Assembly: GCA_030765065.1 (NCBI GenBank)
Contig: CM060975.1
Location: forward strand, 201,476,007-201,540,006
Length of the DNA: 64,000 nucleotides
DNA from: Deroplatys truncata
Lineage: Eukaryota; Arthropoda; Insecta; Mantodea; Mantidae
Reading direction: 5' to 3'
In this document: one piece after another, positions 11,182-23,569 of the stretch
Position numbering within the stretch: position 1 is the stretch's first letter
Layout: the number at the start of each line of letters is the position of its first letter
The notes under the pieces: generated by a model
What the model was told of the DNA's origin: nothing
The model's database searches: none
What the model saw: only the letters and a program-made list of their open reading frames with translations
Made by a program: the position numbers and the translations under genes

Positions 11182-11309
11182 GTGAAAGTCATCATTTATG
11201 TCAGAATGATTTAAAAAAAGCCATAATTAGTGCAACTCATGAGGGGGTCCTATAGTAATGGAATATTAGTTTACTGCGGAAACAAAATTCATGATGTATT
11301 GCAGTTTAC

Positions 11310-11452
11310 TATTTTTACTTTCTCTACTACGTATAGTAAGTAGGGGAAGTATTGCATTCCACCCAAAAATTCGATATCGAGATTTCACCGGAAATACATG
11401 TTTTGAGACCTCCTGAATAAAAAAAAGCATTTTTGGAAACATGTCCGTGTGT

Positions 11453-11517
<65 letters not shown>

Positions 11518-12214
11518 CAGCATAACTCAAAAACGAACAGTCGGATAAACACCAAACTTGGTATTTAGGTTCAGTATCTTCCAGAGATGCGACACAAAGG
11601 TTTTCAAGAAAATCCCCCCACCCCAGACTACCCTTTACATGGAAGATTTTTCGAAAATTTTAATTTTCTCAAAAATGGCTCTAACGATTTTGATGAAAAT
11701 ATCATATATTTAAGATAATGTCATGAGAAATGAAATGTATATCTCGAATTTTCTGGGAATGTCTCCAAAAGTATTCTTCATTGTGAACGCCTTTTGCATA
11801 ACTGGTAAACCATAAGAGATAGACAAAATTTTACTACACAAAAAATGTAGATCGCATTAAAATACACAACTTATGTCATATACATTTCTTTTGTTGAGTG
11901 AACCGTTTTCGAGATATTGCTTGTTATTTCCTTAAATTTTCCAATACTTATACTTTTTCTCAAATTCGTTATTCATTTTTTTATGTCCTGGACATGCAAA
12001 GAGAATGGAATGCGCCACATAGCAACCAGCGTTAAAATATTTGACTATCGCTTAAAAGCTACCATATTCCCCTTGCATCTACATGAATATTACCAATAAG
12101 ATTGACACCTCGATATCTCGATTAACATGAAGCATATGGAGAATAAGCGTTTGTAAAATTAGATTGTACAAGAGTAGAGAAAGTCATGTGAGTGTATCAC
12201 ATCAGATTTTTTTC
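11310..12214 (-). mobile_element. Family M repeat, copy c
   Basis: Inverted, near-identical to copies a, b, j and k. The 3' end is at 11,310 (TTTTTACTTTCTCTACTACG on the plus strand) and the 5' end near 12,214. The microsatellite appears as (GT)n at about 11,447-11,514. Outside the tract I see only scattered substitutions. Confidence 0.9.
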
Positions 12215-12624
12215 ATGGTTTAGTAATTTTTTTGCTGCACATTAATAAAATATTTTAATCTGCTGACTTTAAAGGAAAGAATATTAGGTATATATTTTAA
12301 GTATTAAGCATTTAACAGTAAAAAGAAAACAGAAGGAGAAACCATGTCTAATAAGATGCTCATAAAAGATTGTCTTCCTGTTCACAACTACTAAAAACAG
12401 CTATTTGGTTTGAATCTATTTTAAACACAAAGTTACTGAGTGTTATGATTCTAAAGTCAAACTGAAAAATAATTTTTTACTTCCGTGACATTTTGTTTTC
12501 CAACTTCTCATCTACCTATGTGCTATCTTGGTCATGGGCTTAAGTAAATGAGCATTTCTCAGTGTACATGGAGCAGGAATTGATGTCCTGCATATTAGAA
12601 GTTTCGTATTTTAACTGGACAAAA

Positions 12625-12659
<35 letters not shown>

Positions 12660-13444
12660 AAATACTTATTACTATAGAAAATAGCTCTAAAGAATTTCTT
12701 GCACCTTAAGAAAAGGAGATAGAACTCACAGTGTTAGTGTTTATTTTAAGTTCCTTGGCAGTAGATACTAGATTAGACTGCAACGGATATCCCAAATAAA
12801 ATCTCAACAAAGAATAATAGCTAATATAATTTGGATAATATACAAGCAGCTATTAAAAATTTATCATATTTTGTTAAATCTACATCTAGGGAGGTTAATG
12901 CAAGGCATTTTGTTCAAGTTTGTGACACATAAGATGACGCTTTATTAAATTTTTTGTTTGTTTGTTTGTTTGAATAATTGCCTTTGGTTTTTAATTCATT
13001 TTTCAATACATGTGTTGATGTATAATGTGGTGTTTTATGTATAACTAAATGTTGACTTTCTTTGTACATTGTAGGATATCCTTTTTGTTATAATTTGTAT
13101 TATTATTGGAGAATGCAAATCTATGACATTTCTGTCATTGTAGGTTAACAGCTTTTAAATTAATGAATGGTAAACTGCTGTATACAGAGAATAACACTGC
13201 ATAATATCAAGCCAAAGCCTTTCCTACTTTCCCACCTTATTGAAAAACAAGTAAAGATATTGTGAGTTTAAGACAATTAAAAGTGATAATCTCAATATTT
13301 TCGCAAATGAGTAAGCCAAAATGAAAGGAGTGCAAGTTTGGAATAAAATTACCTGTGTCTTTAATTGCTTTCTCTGCAGGTTGAGAAAACTATTAAAAAC
13401 GCTGGTGATGTTATTTAAAACTTGCACTCCTTTCAGTTAGGTTC
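12215..13444. other. No gene recognised
   Basis: AT-rich sequence. It contains a (TA)n run at about 12,632-12,657 and a TTTG repeat near 12,953-12,972. No coding or repeat family was recognised. Confidence 0.5.
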
Positions 13445-13830
13445 CTTACGTTTCAAAAGCAGAGGGCGGAACTAGCAGCTGTGCACAGGAGCAGGCGGGT
13501 TCGGTTGATAATGTAGCCGCATTACCAAAGGCAGTGCTAGTGCCGCAAAGGCTACCCCGAAACATAGGGACACCTTGCCCCCACCATTGAGTTGAGAATC
13601 CTGTATTAATCTGTTCCTCACTGACCCCATTTTTCGCCTGATGGTAATAGCCACCTATGAACCCACACTATTTACACTCTGACCACGTGATTACCTTCGC
13701 ATTGTTCTTGTGTTTTAAAAAGAATTACAATGTATTCTTTCCATGCTCTCCTTCCTTACCTATGCCTTTTGAATAAACACATTAAAATTAATCTCTTTCC
13801 CCGTGCAAACTCTCCTTTCGAAAACAGAAG
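13445..13830 (+). repeat. Repeat related to 52,440-52,735 and 53,950-54,165
   Basis: Shares the order CCCCCACCATTG, an AC(G/A)TGATTACC-like stretch, T(A)TTCTTTCCATG and GTGCAAACT(C)TCCTT with the unit-2 insertion near 52.4-54.2 kb. There the same cassette carries tandem ~60-bp units, so this copy looks like a diverged member of one dispersed element. It is much richer in GC at 13,445-13,600 than its neighbours. Family not recognised. Confidence 0.45.
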
Positions 13831-14593
13831 GCGAAAAATGTGGAAAGAATATTGAATACATGAATTCTAAATGTGAGAATAATGTCCAGAAATGAGAAAT
13901 TGGTCACATATGGCGATTTGCAACAATTCCAACAGGAAATATTGCCGGGAGTAGTCACGTGGTCAGAAAAGAAACACGTGGTGTTGACGCATGATTGAGT
14001 AGGGCTGAAAATGGCAAAGAAGTGACGGAACCCGGATATTACAATATGCACAAGGTGTAGGTAAATGAAACAGTGACATGTTTTTACGTTAATGATAATG
14101 TGGTAACTCAATTTTGGCATGATATCATAAACAATAGTAATGATATGGATGACGTTAGTCGCTGTTGCGTTGCCAACCAAATAATCGTCAGGCGCTGAAT
14201 TTAACAACATATTTCTTAAAAGTAGCTACTCCAAAAAAAAATATATGGAAACGAATTTTTACTATTAGATTGGTTGTGTTCAGAGGCGTAGCTAGAGAGA
14301 AGTTTTTGGGGGTTGCAATCAAAAAAGTTTGTAAAAGAAATGTAAAAAATTAATAGCAAAAATAGCTTTGTTAAAATAATAGCAATATATATATATAAAC
14401 AGAAACTGTACTTGATATGGTGTGGATACAGCAATGTTAAGATATCGGGTGTGTGTGATTGTGTAAGTGATTTATACAGTATGCGAGTGCGTGAAATGTG
14501 GAGTGTGAGGGCCTGTGAGAGGTGCAGAGTGTGAGAGAGTACTTGTGAGTGTGAGAGAGAGAGAAATGATTGTAATAATTAATAATCATTTCA

Positions 14594-14624
<31 letters not shown>

Positions 14625-14824
14625 ACAGCAAATCGCTATACATATATTTGGGTTGGCAAGATCTGCTACATACTGCGGGTTTGAGAGTCGCACCGTTGGC
14701 AACAGCCGCTGGAGCCACACCCCCACCGATCATTATAGTAGACTATTATGCAGCATTGGGAAGGTACCTAATCAAATCGTTTTCATTTACTGTATTCATT
14801 CGGCCTTAATTTTGCATCGGAAAT
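13831..14824. other. Intergenic/5' flank, no gene recognised
   Basis: Contains a (TA)n plus poly-T run at about 14,595-14,625. GTGAGA/GTGTGA-rich sequence covers 14,440-14,565. The stretch 14,640-14,770 is GC-richer and could be the 5' UTR or promoter of the coiled-coil exon; no TATA box stands out. Confidence 0.4.
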
Positions 14825-15276
14825 ATGACTGCTCAGCCTCATAACCAACATATTCTTTTGAGGTTAGCTGCTCTCGAGGAGAAGATTAAAGAAAATCAAC
14901 TGTTGTGTGAAAAGCGTCACCAGCAAATATGTTTTGGCCATCCAAACATTAGTGCCTCAATAGAGAAACAAAGCGATAGTGTACCTAAAAACATCAAGGG
15001 GCCTATACAAACGAATAGTGTAAAAGTGGATGACAGCAATACAGAAATAGAAACGAGAAATATTAGTTTTCAGGAAGAAATAAGGGAGCTTACACAAAAA
15101 CTGACTGATGAAGCAACCAAGTATCAAGAAAAAATCGAAGAACTTTTACAAAAATTGACCGAGGAAGAGAAACACAAAAAAGAACTGGAAGAAAGGTATA
15201 AGGATTTGGAAAAGAAATATAAGGTGGTACTCAGTAATTTGGAATTGACAGCTGCAGCTCCAGTTATTCAGAAGGT
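14825..15276 (+). CDS. First coding exon of a coiled-coil protein, unknown
   Basis: An ATG at 14,825 opens 150 codons that end at AAG followed by the donor GTATGAAT at 15,277, so the protein continues in exons I could not identify. Residues 1-60 are mixed. Residues ~80-140 form a strongly charged heptad region (EIRELTQKLTDEATKYQEKI, then EELLQKLTEEEKHKKELEER), a clear coiled coil expected to mediate dimerisation. No signal peptide or membrane segment. A partial second copy lies at 17,105-17,358 with family M copy d between them. I do not recognise the family. Confidence 0.55.
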
Positions 15277-15365
15277 ATGAATTTCTCAGTTTAGTCAATT
15301 GCATGGTCTTATGCACGTATAACAAAATGTATAAGAAACCATTTCTACGGATTTTAACACGTGGC

Positions 15366-17032
15366 ATATACTATTTTTACTTTCTGTACTACGTATAGTA
15401 AGTAGGGGAAGTATTGCATTCCACCCAAACATTCGATAGGTACCAAGATTTCACCAGAAATACATGTTTTGAGGCCTCCTGAATCCAAATAAATCATTTT
15501 TGAAAACGTGTGTGTGAGTGAGAGAGAGAGAACATCATAACTGAAAAACGAAAAGTGGGTTAAATACCAAAGTTGGTATTTGAGTTTAGTATCTTTCAAG
15601 AATGCGACACGAAGATTTTCAAGATTTTCCCCTACCGGCAACTGCCCTTTAAATGGAGCATTTTTCGAAAATGTTGATTTTCTAAAAAATTTCTGTAACG
15701 ATTTTGATTAATATACTACAGAGAGAGTCAAAAAACTACAAACTGGCTACGCGTTTTCTTTCCTGTCTGTGTCCTCGGCGCTCGTTGCCGCCTGCCGCTA
15801 TCATAGAAAGGCGCGGATGAAACCACACAACATTTTTAAAACTACTTTTAATGGCTTTACTTACCAACTTTATGAAAGGAGATGCTGAAACTGGCCATCG
15901 TCATTGTCCATACATTTTTGGCACCTCTTTGGGAAACTATCACTCGCTGTAGTTCACGTTGGGAAATGCTGACAATTTCGTGGCTGATATTTTGTTTTAA
16001 TTCTTCTACGGAGATAGAAATCGCACAGGGACTGAAGGGGGTGCAAATCTCTACTAATAATTCTGTCCTCAAACGCATTTTCAATTGTCCTCAAGGCCGT
16101 ATAAGCTGTTGCAGAGTCTTGTTGAAAAAAGATAAAATCACGCTCCCGGTCTGTTAATTCTCTAAAAAAAAGGGGTAAAATTGTTTTCACATATGTACGG
16201 GCATCAACTGTTGACTCGAAAAAATTTTCCATCCCTGGGGTAACTTAAAACATAATGTACAAGACAAACCCACACACCCTGGAAGAATTAAAACAAAATA
16301 TCCACCAGGAAATTGTCAGCATTTCTCAACGTGAGCTACGGCGAGTAATGGATAGTTTCTTAAAGAGGTGCCAAAAATATATGGACAACTACGGTGGGCA
16401 GCATCTCCTTTCATAAAGTTTGTAAGTAAAGCCTTTAAAAGTAGTTTTAAAAATGTTGTATGGTTTCATCCACGTCTTTCTATGATAGCGGCAGACAGCA
16501 ACAAGCGCCGAGGAAGCGGACAGGAAAAACACTGTGCAGCCGGTTCGTAGTTTTTTGGCTCTCTGTATATATGAAAGATATTTACATGATAAATAAATTG
16601 CGCATCTTCTATAACTTGTAAACGTTAAGCGACAGATGAAAACGCACCACCTAAAAAATGTAGACTCTTTAAAACACACAATTTACTTAAAATAAGTTTT
16701 TTTTGTAGCATAAGCTGTTTCTGAGATATCTGTTATTAAAGCTTCGAAATGTTCAATACTTGTCATTAAGTCCCATCAATTTTCAATTGTTTCTCACGAT
16801 GTCATGGAAACAGTATGGAATTTTACGGGCAATATATAGCGTCCAATTCTTAAACATTTCACTATCGCTGTTCTCTTTGTATTTATAACGAAATACTAGC
16901 TATTTTTACAACGGTTTATTTTGATTAAATGTAGTAGGTAGAAAAATAAACTTCAGTAATAATAGTTTGTATACCCACTAATAAAAAGAGAGGGTAGAAA
17001 AAGTCATGTGAAATATATCACATCAGATTTTT
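15366..17032 (-). mobile_element. Family M repeat, copy d, split by a DDE transposon
   Basis: An older, more diverged M copy on the minus strand; its 3' end near 15,366 reads TTTTTACTTTCTGTACTACG on the plus strand and its 5' end is near 17,030. The CA tract is replaced by a short GTGTGTGAGTGAGAGAGAG. The transposon at 15,719-16,565 interrupts it with a TA duplication; removing it rejoins the M sequence around GATTTTGAT. Confidence 0.8.
15719..16565. mobile_element. Tc1/mariner-type element with transposase 3' ends in both arms
   Basis: Flanked by TA at 15,717-15,718 and 16,566-16,567. Termini are CAGAGAGAGTCAAAAAACTAC on one side and CAGAGAGCCAAAAAACTAC (inverted) on the other. Similarity between the ends continues inward for about 200 bp, past the terminal repeat and into the transposase 3' coding part (EELKQNI and ISQREL). 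The minus-strand reading, 16,232-15,857, carries FFQQDSATAYTALRTIENAF and SLCDFYL, the second and third catalytic Asp regions of a DDE_3-type transposase. The plus-strand arm (16,262-16,420) repeats only the C-terminal part. It looks like a rearranged, non-autonomous derivative. Confidence 0.75.
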
Positions 17033-17104
17033 TAGTCAACGCTCGAATTTGTAAAATAGCAATAATATATTGATTCCTGAAACTAAGAGAAATCATGTTT
17101 GGAG

Positions 17105-17358
17105 AAGTGGATGACAGCAGTATAGAAATAAAAATGAGGAATATTGGTTTTTCAGGAAGAAATAAGGGAGCTTACACAAAAACTGACTGATGAAGCAACC
17201 AAATATCAAGAAAAAATTGAAGAACTTTTACAAAATTTGACTGAGGAAGAGAAACACAAAAAGGAACTGGAAGAAAAGTATAAGGATTTGGAAAAGAAAT
17301 ATAATGAGGTGGTACTCAGTAATTTGGAATTGACAGCTGCAGCTCCAGTTATTCAGAA
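17105..17358 (+). pseudogene. Partial duplicate of the coiled-coil exon
   Basis: Aligns with 15,024-15,276 at an offset of 2,081 bp and continues about 25 bp into the intron. The coiled-coil part is almost unchanged (about six amino-acid differences). One extra T near 17,150 changes the frame at the 5' side and at the same time creates TTTTTCAG, a possible acceptor, directly before the in-frame coiled coil; the donor AAG|GTATGAAT is kept. So it could act as an alternative second coiled-coil exon, or it is simply a recent partial duplication. Confidence 0.5.
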
Positions 17359-17384
17359 GGTATGAATTTCTCAGTTTAGTCAGT

Positions 17385-18790
17385 TGATAAACTTATCTTT
17401 GATAATTTAGTCCTTGATAAATTTATTAGTATTTTGACTGCATCAGAGTTGATGATGTGTCAGTATTTCTGTAGATTACTAGTTCTATGATTTTCTGCAG
17501 TTTTTATTCCTTGCATTTCTCCAGATGCTGAAATTTTTACATTTCATAACTATCTTTGGAAAGAGCTAAACCTAACCTAATCCATTCAGTTTCACTGTAG
17601 AAGAGTAAAGCTTACATTTACCTTATGTGCATGCAGAGTGTTTTTCTACTTATTCATTAAGCTGCTTCAGCATAGACATGCAGTATCTACTGCTAACCAA
17701 ATAGGGTAGGACTGAATTAAACAGAAAACACAGAAATATACATAATAGGCCTACTCTTAACTTTAACTGCTCACAGCTTTGAATTACACTGGAGAAATAT
17801 CAATTTAATTTTTATATTGTTCTGAAAGCTCGTGCTTAGTCAATAGGTGCAAAAAGTCTGTAGAAGATATTGCAGTGGTGCAGAAGAAAATGAATTGAAG
17901 AAAATGCCACTGGAGAAAAATAAATTATCTTATTTCTCCTTACTCCCATATCCTCCTGTCCATTCTTCACAAACCAAAGCCTCCCCACCCATTTCCTTTA
18001 CTGGTTTCAGTAGTGCAAAGATGCCTTGTAATAATCAACTCTGCTATAGTAAAACTGAAAATCCTTCTCATACCCACATTACTTTATACTATCCTCGCCT
18101 ACATTGCTCTGCACAGGTGAATGGTCCTCAACAACGCTATGTTTGATAGGATAATTATCTTGTCTTCATCATGTATTCAGAAACTACTAATATATATTGC
18201 ATACATATCAACAGTTAGTAGTTTTTGACTGTATTATGTGCATTGTAAGCCTGAGTGCATATTAAAATATTACTCAGGACTACGGTGACCAGATGTACTA
18301 CATTTCCTGGACTTGTTCTCTATCCATTGTTGGTGCTAGTGGTGCTGTATGCATTAAACCTACTTAAGAAAAAATTAAGTGTTGGAAAAATATTCCAGGA
18401 TGTTCGACATTTGTAGATTTCATTTAAATATGTTAAATTTTCTTTCCACTGCTTATCTAATAATACTGATGTATAGCCTGCTTTTTAAAAGAAGTTATCT
18501 GACAGACGTCACTTTGTCCGCGTGGAGATGTGCTATAATCAAGCATTCGGATATCTCCCGTATCAGCAATAACATTGCAGTGTAACCAGTATTAGTCTGG
18601 TATTTGTAACCAGTATTTGTTCTCAATATGAATTCACTTTGTTGTTTTGTCTTGACAGGTGTGATTCTCAGTACTTATATAAGCTTTACGAAGTGCTCTT
18701 CTAAATAGTGAATAACTGCACTATACAGTTGAATCTCTCTCTCAAGATTATATATTGCAACTAAATATTATGGTCATTACGCTGAACAGG
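17385..18790. other. No gene recognised
   Basis: Presumably intron or intergenic sequence after the coiled-coil exons. A 99-codon frame at 17,847-18,146 has no recognisable domain. Nothing else supportable. Confidence 0.4.
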
Positions 18791-20062
18791 CATACCTGAT
18801 TGCATAATTACTTAAAGAGGATGTATTCCATCCATATCACCACCTCCTCAATGGAATCACTGTTGGAGGTGTTGTCAAGGTGGATAATAACTTCATCCAC
18901 ACAATCATACATGATGCCGTGCAATCACCTAGTCTCCTCCAGTATTCTTTCCACATATGTTATGCAATTCTTCTACTTTTCAGGTGTCACTGTTGTGTTA
19001 TTCCACTTCAGCCATAGTGAATGACTTATTGTGTGTTGCAATATAGCCGTTTACATCTGCCCAGATTAACTCAGTTGGGGTGAAGTGACAATTATAAGGG
19101 TGACTATGTTCTTCCAGTTCATTGACAATGTATTTTGTGCTCAGTTTGTTTTGCTTTATTAGTTGCAGCATTTCCCATTTTTTCATAGCAATGTCACATG
19201 CCACATTATGATGAGCGAGCCACTCTTAAGATTTGCGCTTTAGTGTTGCTGTTAGTGGGCATCTTAACTATTTGGGCTGTGTGGCTTGGGGCATTATCCA
19301 TAACAATCACGCTAGATTGTTGGATGTTAGGGAGTAGCTGATTCTTAAACCATTTGTAGAAATGATTGTGGCCCATATTTTCGTGATAGTTTTTTGACCT
19401 TTTTTTTTATAGCTTTTTTTTTTTCAACCTGAAGAGCAGCAGGGCACCATCAATAAAACCATGGGGCGTTCCAACATGACCAATAATAAAGCAGCTATAG
19501 GTCCTCTTGTGATGCTTTCAAGTTTGCTATCAGTCCAGCCCTTTGACACAGTGTGCCTAGCATTTATCCAGGTTTCATCCAACCTCACTATTTCCTTCAA
19601 ATTCTTGCTCTGCAAGAAAACCTCTTAGCTATACTACATCTGATCTTTCTAATATCAGTTTTCTGTTATTTGTTGTTTTGAACTCAAATCCCAGATCATG
19701 AAGGACTTTGTTCAAAGAGTTAAGGCTTCCCAGAAGTAGCTCTGCTTCTTTAAGAGAACCAAGAAGCTACGTGTGGTAGGATGCTCTTTTCAGGTGTAAT
19801 AGCCATAGATGTGCCTTCTTATGGCATCTCACTTGATCTCTCTTTCTCAGGGTTAAAATTTGGAATGGACTTGGCTGTAGCTGCTTCTCTTTCAGTCTAG
19901 AAACGGTCATCTCATTTATTTTAAGAGAACGTGCAGTTCTTTTCTTCACTTGGTTGAAAGGAAAGTAGGCTAACAACACACACAATGCAACTGAACACCG
20001 AAAGAAGCTCGTTGTATAGTGATAACTGACCTGAGGCGTAAATGATTCACTAGTGTAACCAG
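18790..20062 (-). pseudogene. DDE_3-type transposase remnant (IS630-Tc1-mariner)
   Basis: Minus-strand order is an N-terminal helix-turn-helix part (19,990-19,800, QVKKRTARSLKINEMTVSRL), the first catalytic Asp in LDETWINARHTVSKGW (~19,590), the second in VIVMDNAPSHTAQIV (~19,310) and the Glu in TELIWADVNGYIATHN (~19,060). Frameshifts and stops break it at several places, including an A-rich run near 19,400-19,430. The second Asp and the Glu are roughly 75-80 residues apart, far more than the 34 of Tc1. That places it near the DD82E element at 38.9-43.5 kb. The 26.4-27.3 kb element carries the N-terminus of a similar transposase. Confidence 0.7.
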
Positions 20063-20254
20063 TGTGGCAACCTTTGTTTACAATTTCCATAGCAATGACC
20101 TTCCCCTCTTACCGTTGACATCTGTCATGTTTCTTCTTTTTAAAAATCAGACTCTAATCGTGTGTTCTATATTTGTTTTATAACACAAGGGCAGCAGGTA
20201 TTATCAAACCCATTGTTGCCACCGCCCTTTTCAGGGGAGAGGTGAGAAGTAGAT

Positions 20255-20690
20255 AGATAAATAGATAGATACTTTATTTGTACATATTTTTTTATACACA
20301 ATTCTTTTTACAATATTCCACTTATAAACTAACTTAACCTATGTACAAATTTCCTTGCCAGCTATGCTGCTCTTTTTGCCTGGCACCCTGGCCTTCTGGC
20401 TCATCTGAGCATCCCTTGCTACCCTTAATCCCTATTGCCCATCCTCTCCTTCCTCCATTTGCCTTTCTACCTTTCTTATCTCTTACTTTTCTAATCCATT
20501 TCTCTTTTACTTTCTTTAAGAACTCCCCCATATTCTTATTTTGCTTTTCTTCTTTTCTTGTTAACATTTTAATTCTACTATTTTTCTATCCATTTTTTCC
20601 CATTTTTCCTCCCATACTTCTTGTCTCCATTCTGCTAATTGTGAGAAGTATGGGACTTATCAGAAGGTTCAGGAATTGGCAATCATAATT
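20255..20690 (-). mobile_element. LINE 3' end remnant with ATCT-type tail
   Basis: On the minus strand a lysine/arginine-rich open stretch (20,567-20,334) runs toward a terminus at about 20,255 made of TATCTATCTATTTATCTATC repeats after TACAAATAAAG. A tetranucleotide tail after a 3' UTR is typical of some insect LINEs. It may belong with the endonuclease-like fragment at 22.4-23.1 kb, with family M copy e between them. Confidence 0.35.
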
Positions 20691-20865
20691 TGGTCTTAAA
20701 TGTTTCATATCAAATGTTCTAGAATCTTAGAAATCTCTGGATATCCGTATGAAGCAAGCTAGTAACAATCTTTGATTTGAACCTCAAATAAAAATAATAG
20801 AGCACACAGGTTTTTTTAACGCTGGAAAAGAGAGGGTAATTATGCAGAATTTATACCACTAAAGA

Positions 20866-22190
20866 AGAAGTCTGATGTGTGGCATTCTGATGGCTCTGCT
20901 CACTCTTCTCCAAGCTATTTTTGCAAAAGCTTATTCTTCTATCTTCTTGATAATCAAGATAAACTTTCATTGCACATTTAACATTTCAGTTTAGGTATTA
21001 GAAGGATACCATAGGCTAAAGTGATAGTGGGTCACTATGTGATGGCTTTGAAATTCCACATTCATTACAAGAAAAAACGTCAAAGCTGCTGTATCTGTCA
21101 TCCAAAAAAAGTGTAAAAAATGAAAACTAAAGTAAAATACCTAAATTACAGGTTAAGGAGAAGATGTGAGGACTTGCAGAACCTGTAACTTGCAGGGCCT
21201 TCCTTTTTAAGATAGTTTCTTTTATAGCAAAATCATTGTGGAATGTCAACAAAGGACTCCAGCTTGTTACTATTGTGGATGCAAAAATAAACTGCCAACC
21301 CAACTGTATTATTGTAATCTGCAAGTATTGGTTATGTGAATCCCGTTCATATACAAGCACTAATCTAGGCGTATTAGTGTAACCTCTGGCTAAATTTTGA
21401 AACCACAGGATCCTGTTGTTTTGCTGCAGCCGACCTCATACTTCTTTTTCTAATTTCAATCTGGCTGTGATTTTCATTTAAATGTTGGTAGCTCTTCAAT
21501 ACTGAAGTGCATCAATAAAAAGCACAAAGTTTGCATATGGCGGAGGCACAAACTAACCAGAGGCTACCAATAAGGAAGTTTGTCAGAAAAGACAAATAGA
21601 GACTTGCTGCTTGATAAAGGTACAAATATTTTAAAATTTAAACCAATAAGAAGAATATCTTGGAAATGGTTAACACCTAAAAAACGTTATTTGATGTAAA
21701 TAACAATATTTTTAAACAATATCTACATTTTCTATGTAGTAAGATTTTGTCTACCTTTTAAGGTTTCTCACTTAGACAAAAATCATTCAGAACGAAGAGG
21801 ACTTCTCAGAATATTCCCAGAAAATTCATATATTTGTCATGCAAATATATCAAATATATGGATTTTGACGAAATCATTGCAGCTATTTTTTTAGAAAAAA
21901 GAAAAAGACAAATTTTCTATCTAAAGTGTAATTAAAGGTGGGAGGATTCTTGAAATCTGTGTGCATCCTTGAAAGAAGATGCTGAAGTTAAATACCAAGT
22001 TTGATATTTAGCCCACTTTTTGTTTTTGAGTTATGCTTTTCTCAGATACAAGAACACACATGCCATTTTCTGGAATTTTTTTTTTGTGGGGGGGGGGGTC
22101 ATTCAGGGAACCTTGAAATGTGTATTTCTACTGAAATTGCACATTGAATTTTTGGGTTTACTTCCTCTTCTTACTATAGGAAAATAGACA
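20866..22190 (+). mobile_element. Family M repeat, copy e (old)
   Basis: Diverged copy starting AAGTCTGATGTGTGGCATTC and ending near TTACTATAGGAAAATAG. Landmarks in order include GATATCTTGG-like, TACATTTT(CT)TATGTAGTA, TTCCCAGAAAATTC, GGTGGGAGGATTCTTGAAA, TAAATACCAAGTTTG and GAGTTATGCT. The middle (about 21,100-21,600) has extra or highly diverged sequence. Confidence 0.65.
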
Positions 22191-22389
22191 GATAGTAATA
22201 AATGAAATGTGATGTTACTAGTAGAATGTTTTATATTGTATTGGTTTTGCTTATAGGAGAAGCTTCGTTATGGAGTCAGCTAATTTGTTATAGAATATTT
22301 ATTTGTACCAAACATCATACAAAAGAACTGTGAATACATTTATGTCAGTCTTAAAGCTACTTATGTTCTAGTACAAATTTGGTACAGTG

Positions 22390-23075
22390 TTTTCCTTCAA
22401 TTTTAAGGACCACGTTTTACTTGGCTCCCTAGCCTTTTATCTTTTGGTTAGCCCTTATTCATAATGCTTATTTCTCTCTTTTTAACAAATATACCTATTC
22501 CTGTTGATGCTCTACTTTTATCATGTATCTTGCTTGCATTTTTCCTTATATGCATAGCCTTTTAACTCTGTTGTCTCCTTTCCTTCCATCCATGTCTCTG
22601 CCACTTCTGTAATATTCATTGGGTTTATTACCCTTTGTATTTCTCCACTGCTTACCTTATTTTTTAATCCTTCCACATTACAGAACATCACTTTTAGCTC
22701 CAGTCCCTATCTTAAATTTGATCTTTCCATAAGCTGAAATTTCTCTTCTTTGAATATCTTGTTTCTCTTTACCCCTTCTCCCTCCCTTTCTCCCCTTATT
22801 TGTATTGCACTGCACCTTTTCACAGAAACTATTTTTAGGCATTTTCTTTACATCAAATCTTGTGCTTTTATTTTTTTTTTTTTTTTCCTTTAAATAACTC
22901 TCTTGTAAAAATTTCCCCCCTTATAATTTTACCTGATTTTGCCTCACTGACACCTTTCACAAACTCTGAAACATGCCTTGTGTTCTCCCACTTCATTCTT
23001 CTCTTTCCTCCCTCCAGCCTGAACTTGTGTTTGTCACTTGCGGCTCTTCCCCTACCGCCAATTTGTTATATGTGC
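22390..23075 (-). pseudogene. LINE endonuclease-like remnant
   Basis: On the minus strand around 22,720-22,560 a reading such as FCNVEGLKNKVSSGE followed by a TEVAETWMEG stretch resembles the start of an AP-type LINE endonuclease (N-V-x-G-L ... E-T-W). The flanking sequence is purine-rich with no intact frame. Weak but specific similarity. Confidence 0.4.
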
Positions 23076-23569
23076 ATAAATTGATAGTCTTAGTATGCTT
23101 AGGAGACGAAATCATGAGGCCATAACAAGTCACAAAAAAACCAAAATATCCTGTGTTTTCCACATTTAACGCAAAGTTAGCCTAAGGTTTAGTGTGTCTG
23201 TATAGGAACTAATGTTACTGTAACTACATATATGATGTAAGTTGCAGCAGCAGCAGCCAACATTTGCCTCTTCTAAGGCTAACAATAAGCTAAGAGTCAT
23301 TACCACAACTATTACAAATTATTTTCTAATTCCATAAAGAACAAAATTGGTAAAAATACAAACAGCTTAAAACAGTCTTAAAGTTCCAAATTGGAGCACA
23401 GAGCAGTATCAGATGTACGTTCATTGCTCTGATGAACATGTGTTTTGGATACATGAATGAAGGGTTATGAATGTCAACTACACAGTTGCATGTCCTTATC
23501 ATGAAACCATGCTTAAACATGATCTGAGAATAATTTCTTCATTGAGGAGAATAAAGCGTGTTATACTAC
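23076..23569. other. No gene recognised
   Basis: Sequence before the first segmental-duplication unit. No domain or repeat identified. Confidence 0.5.

Noticed and set aside
20341-20688. 115-codon hydrophobic plus-strand frame resembling membrane segments
   Set aside because: Complement of a purine-rich LINE 3' region; hydrophobicity comes from T/C-rich composition.
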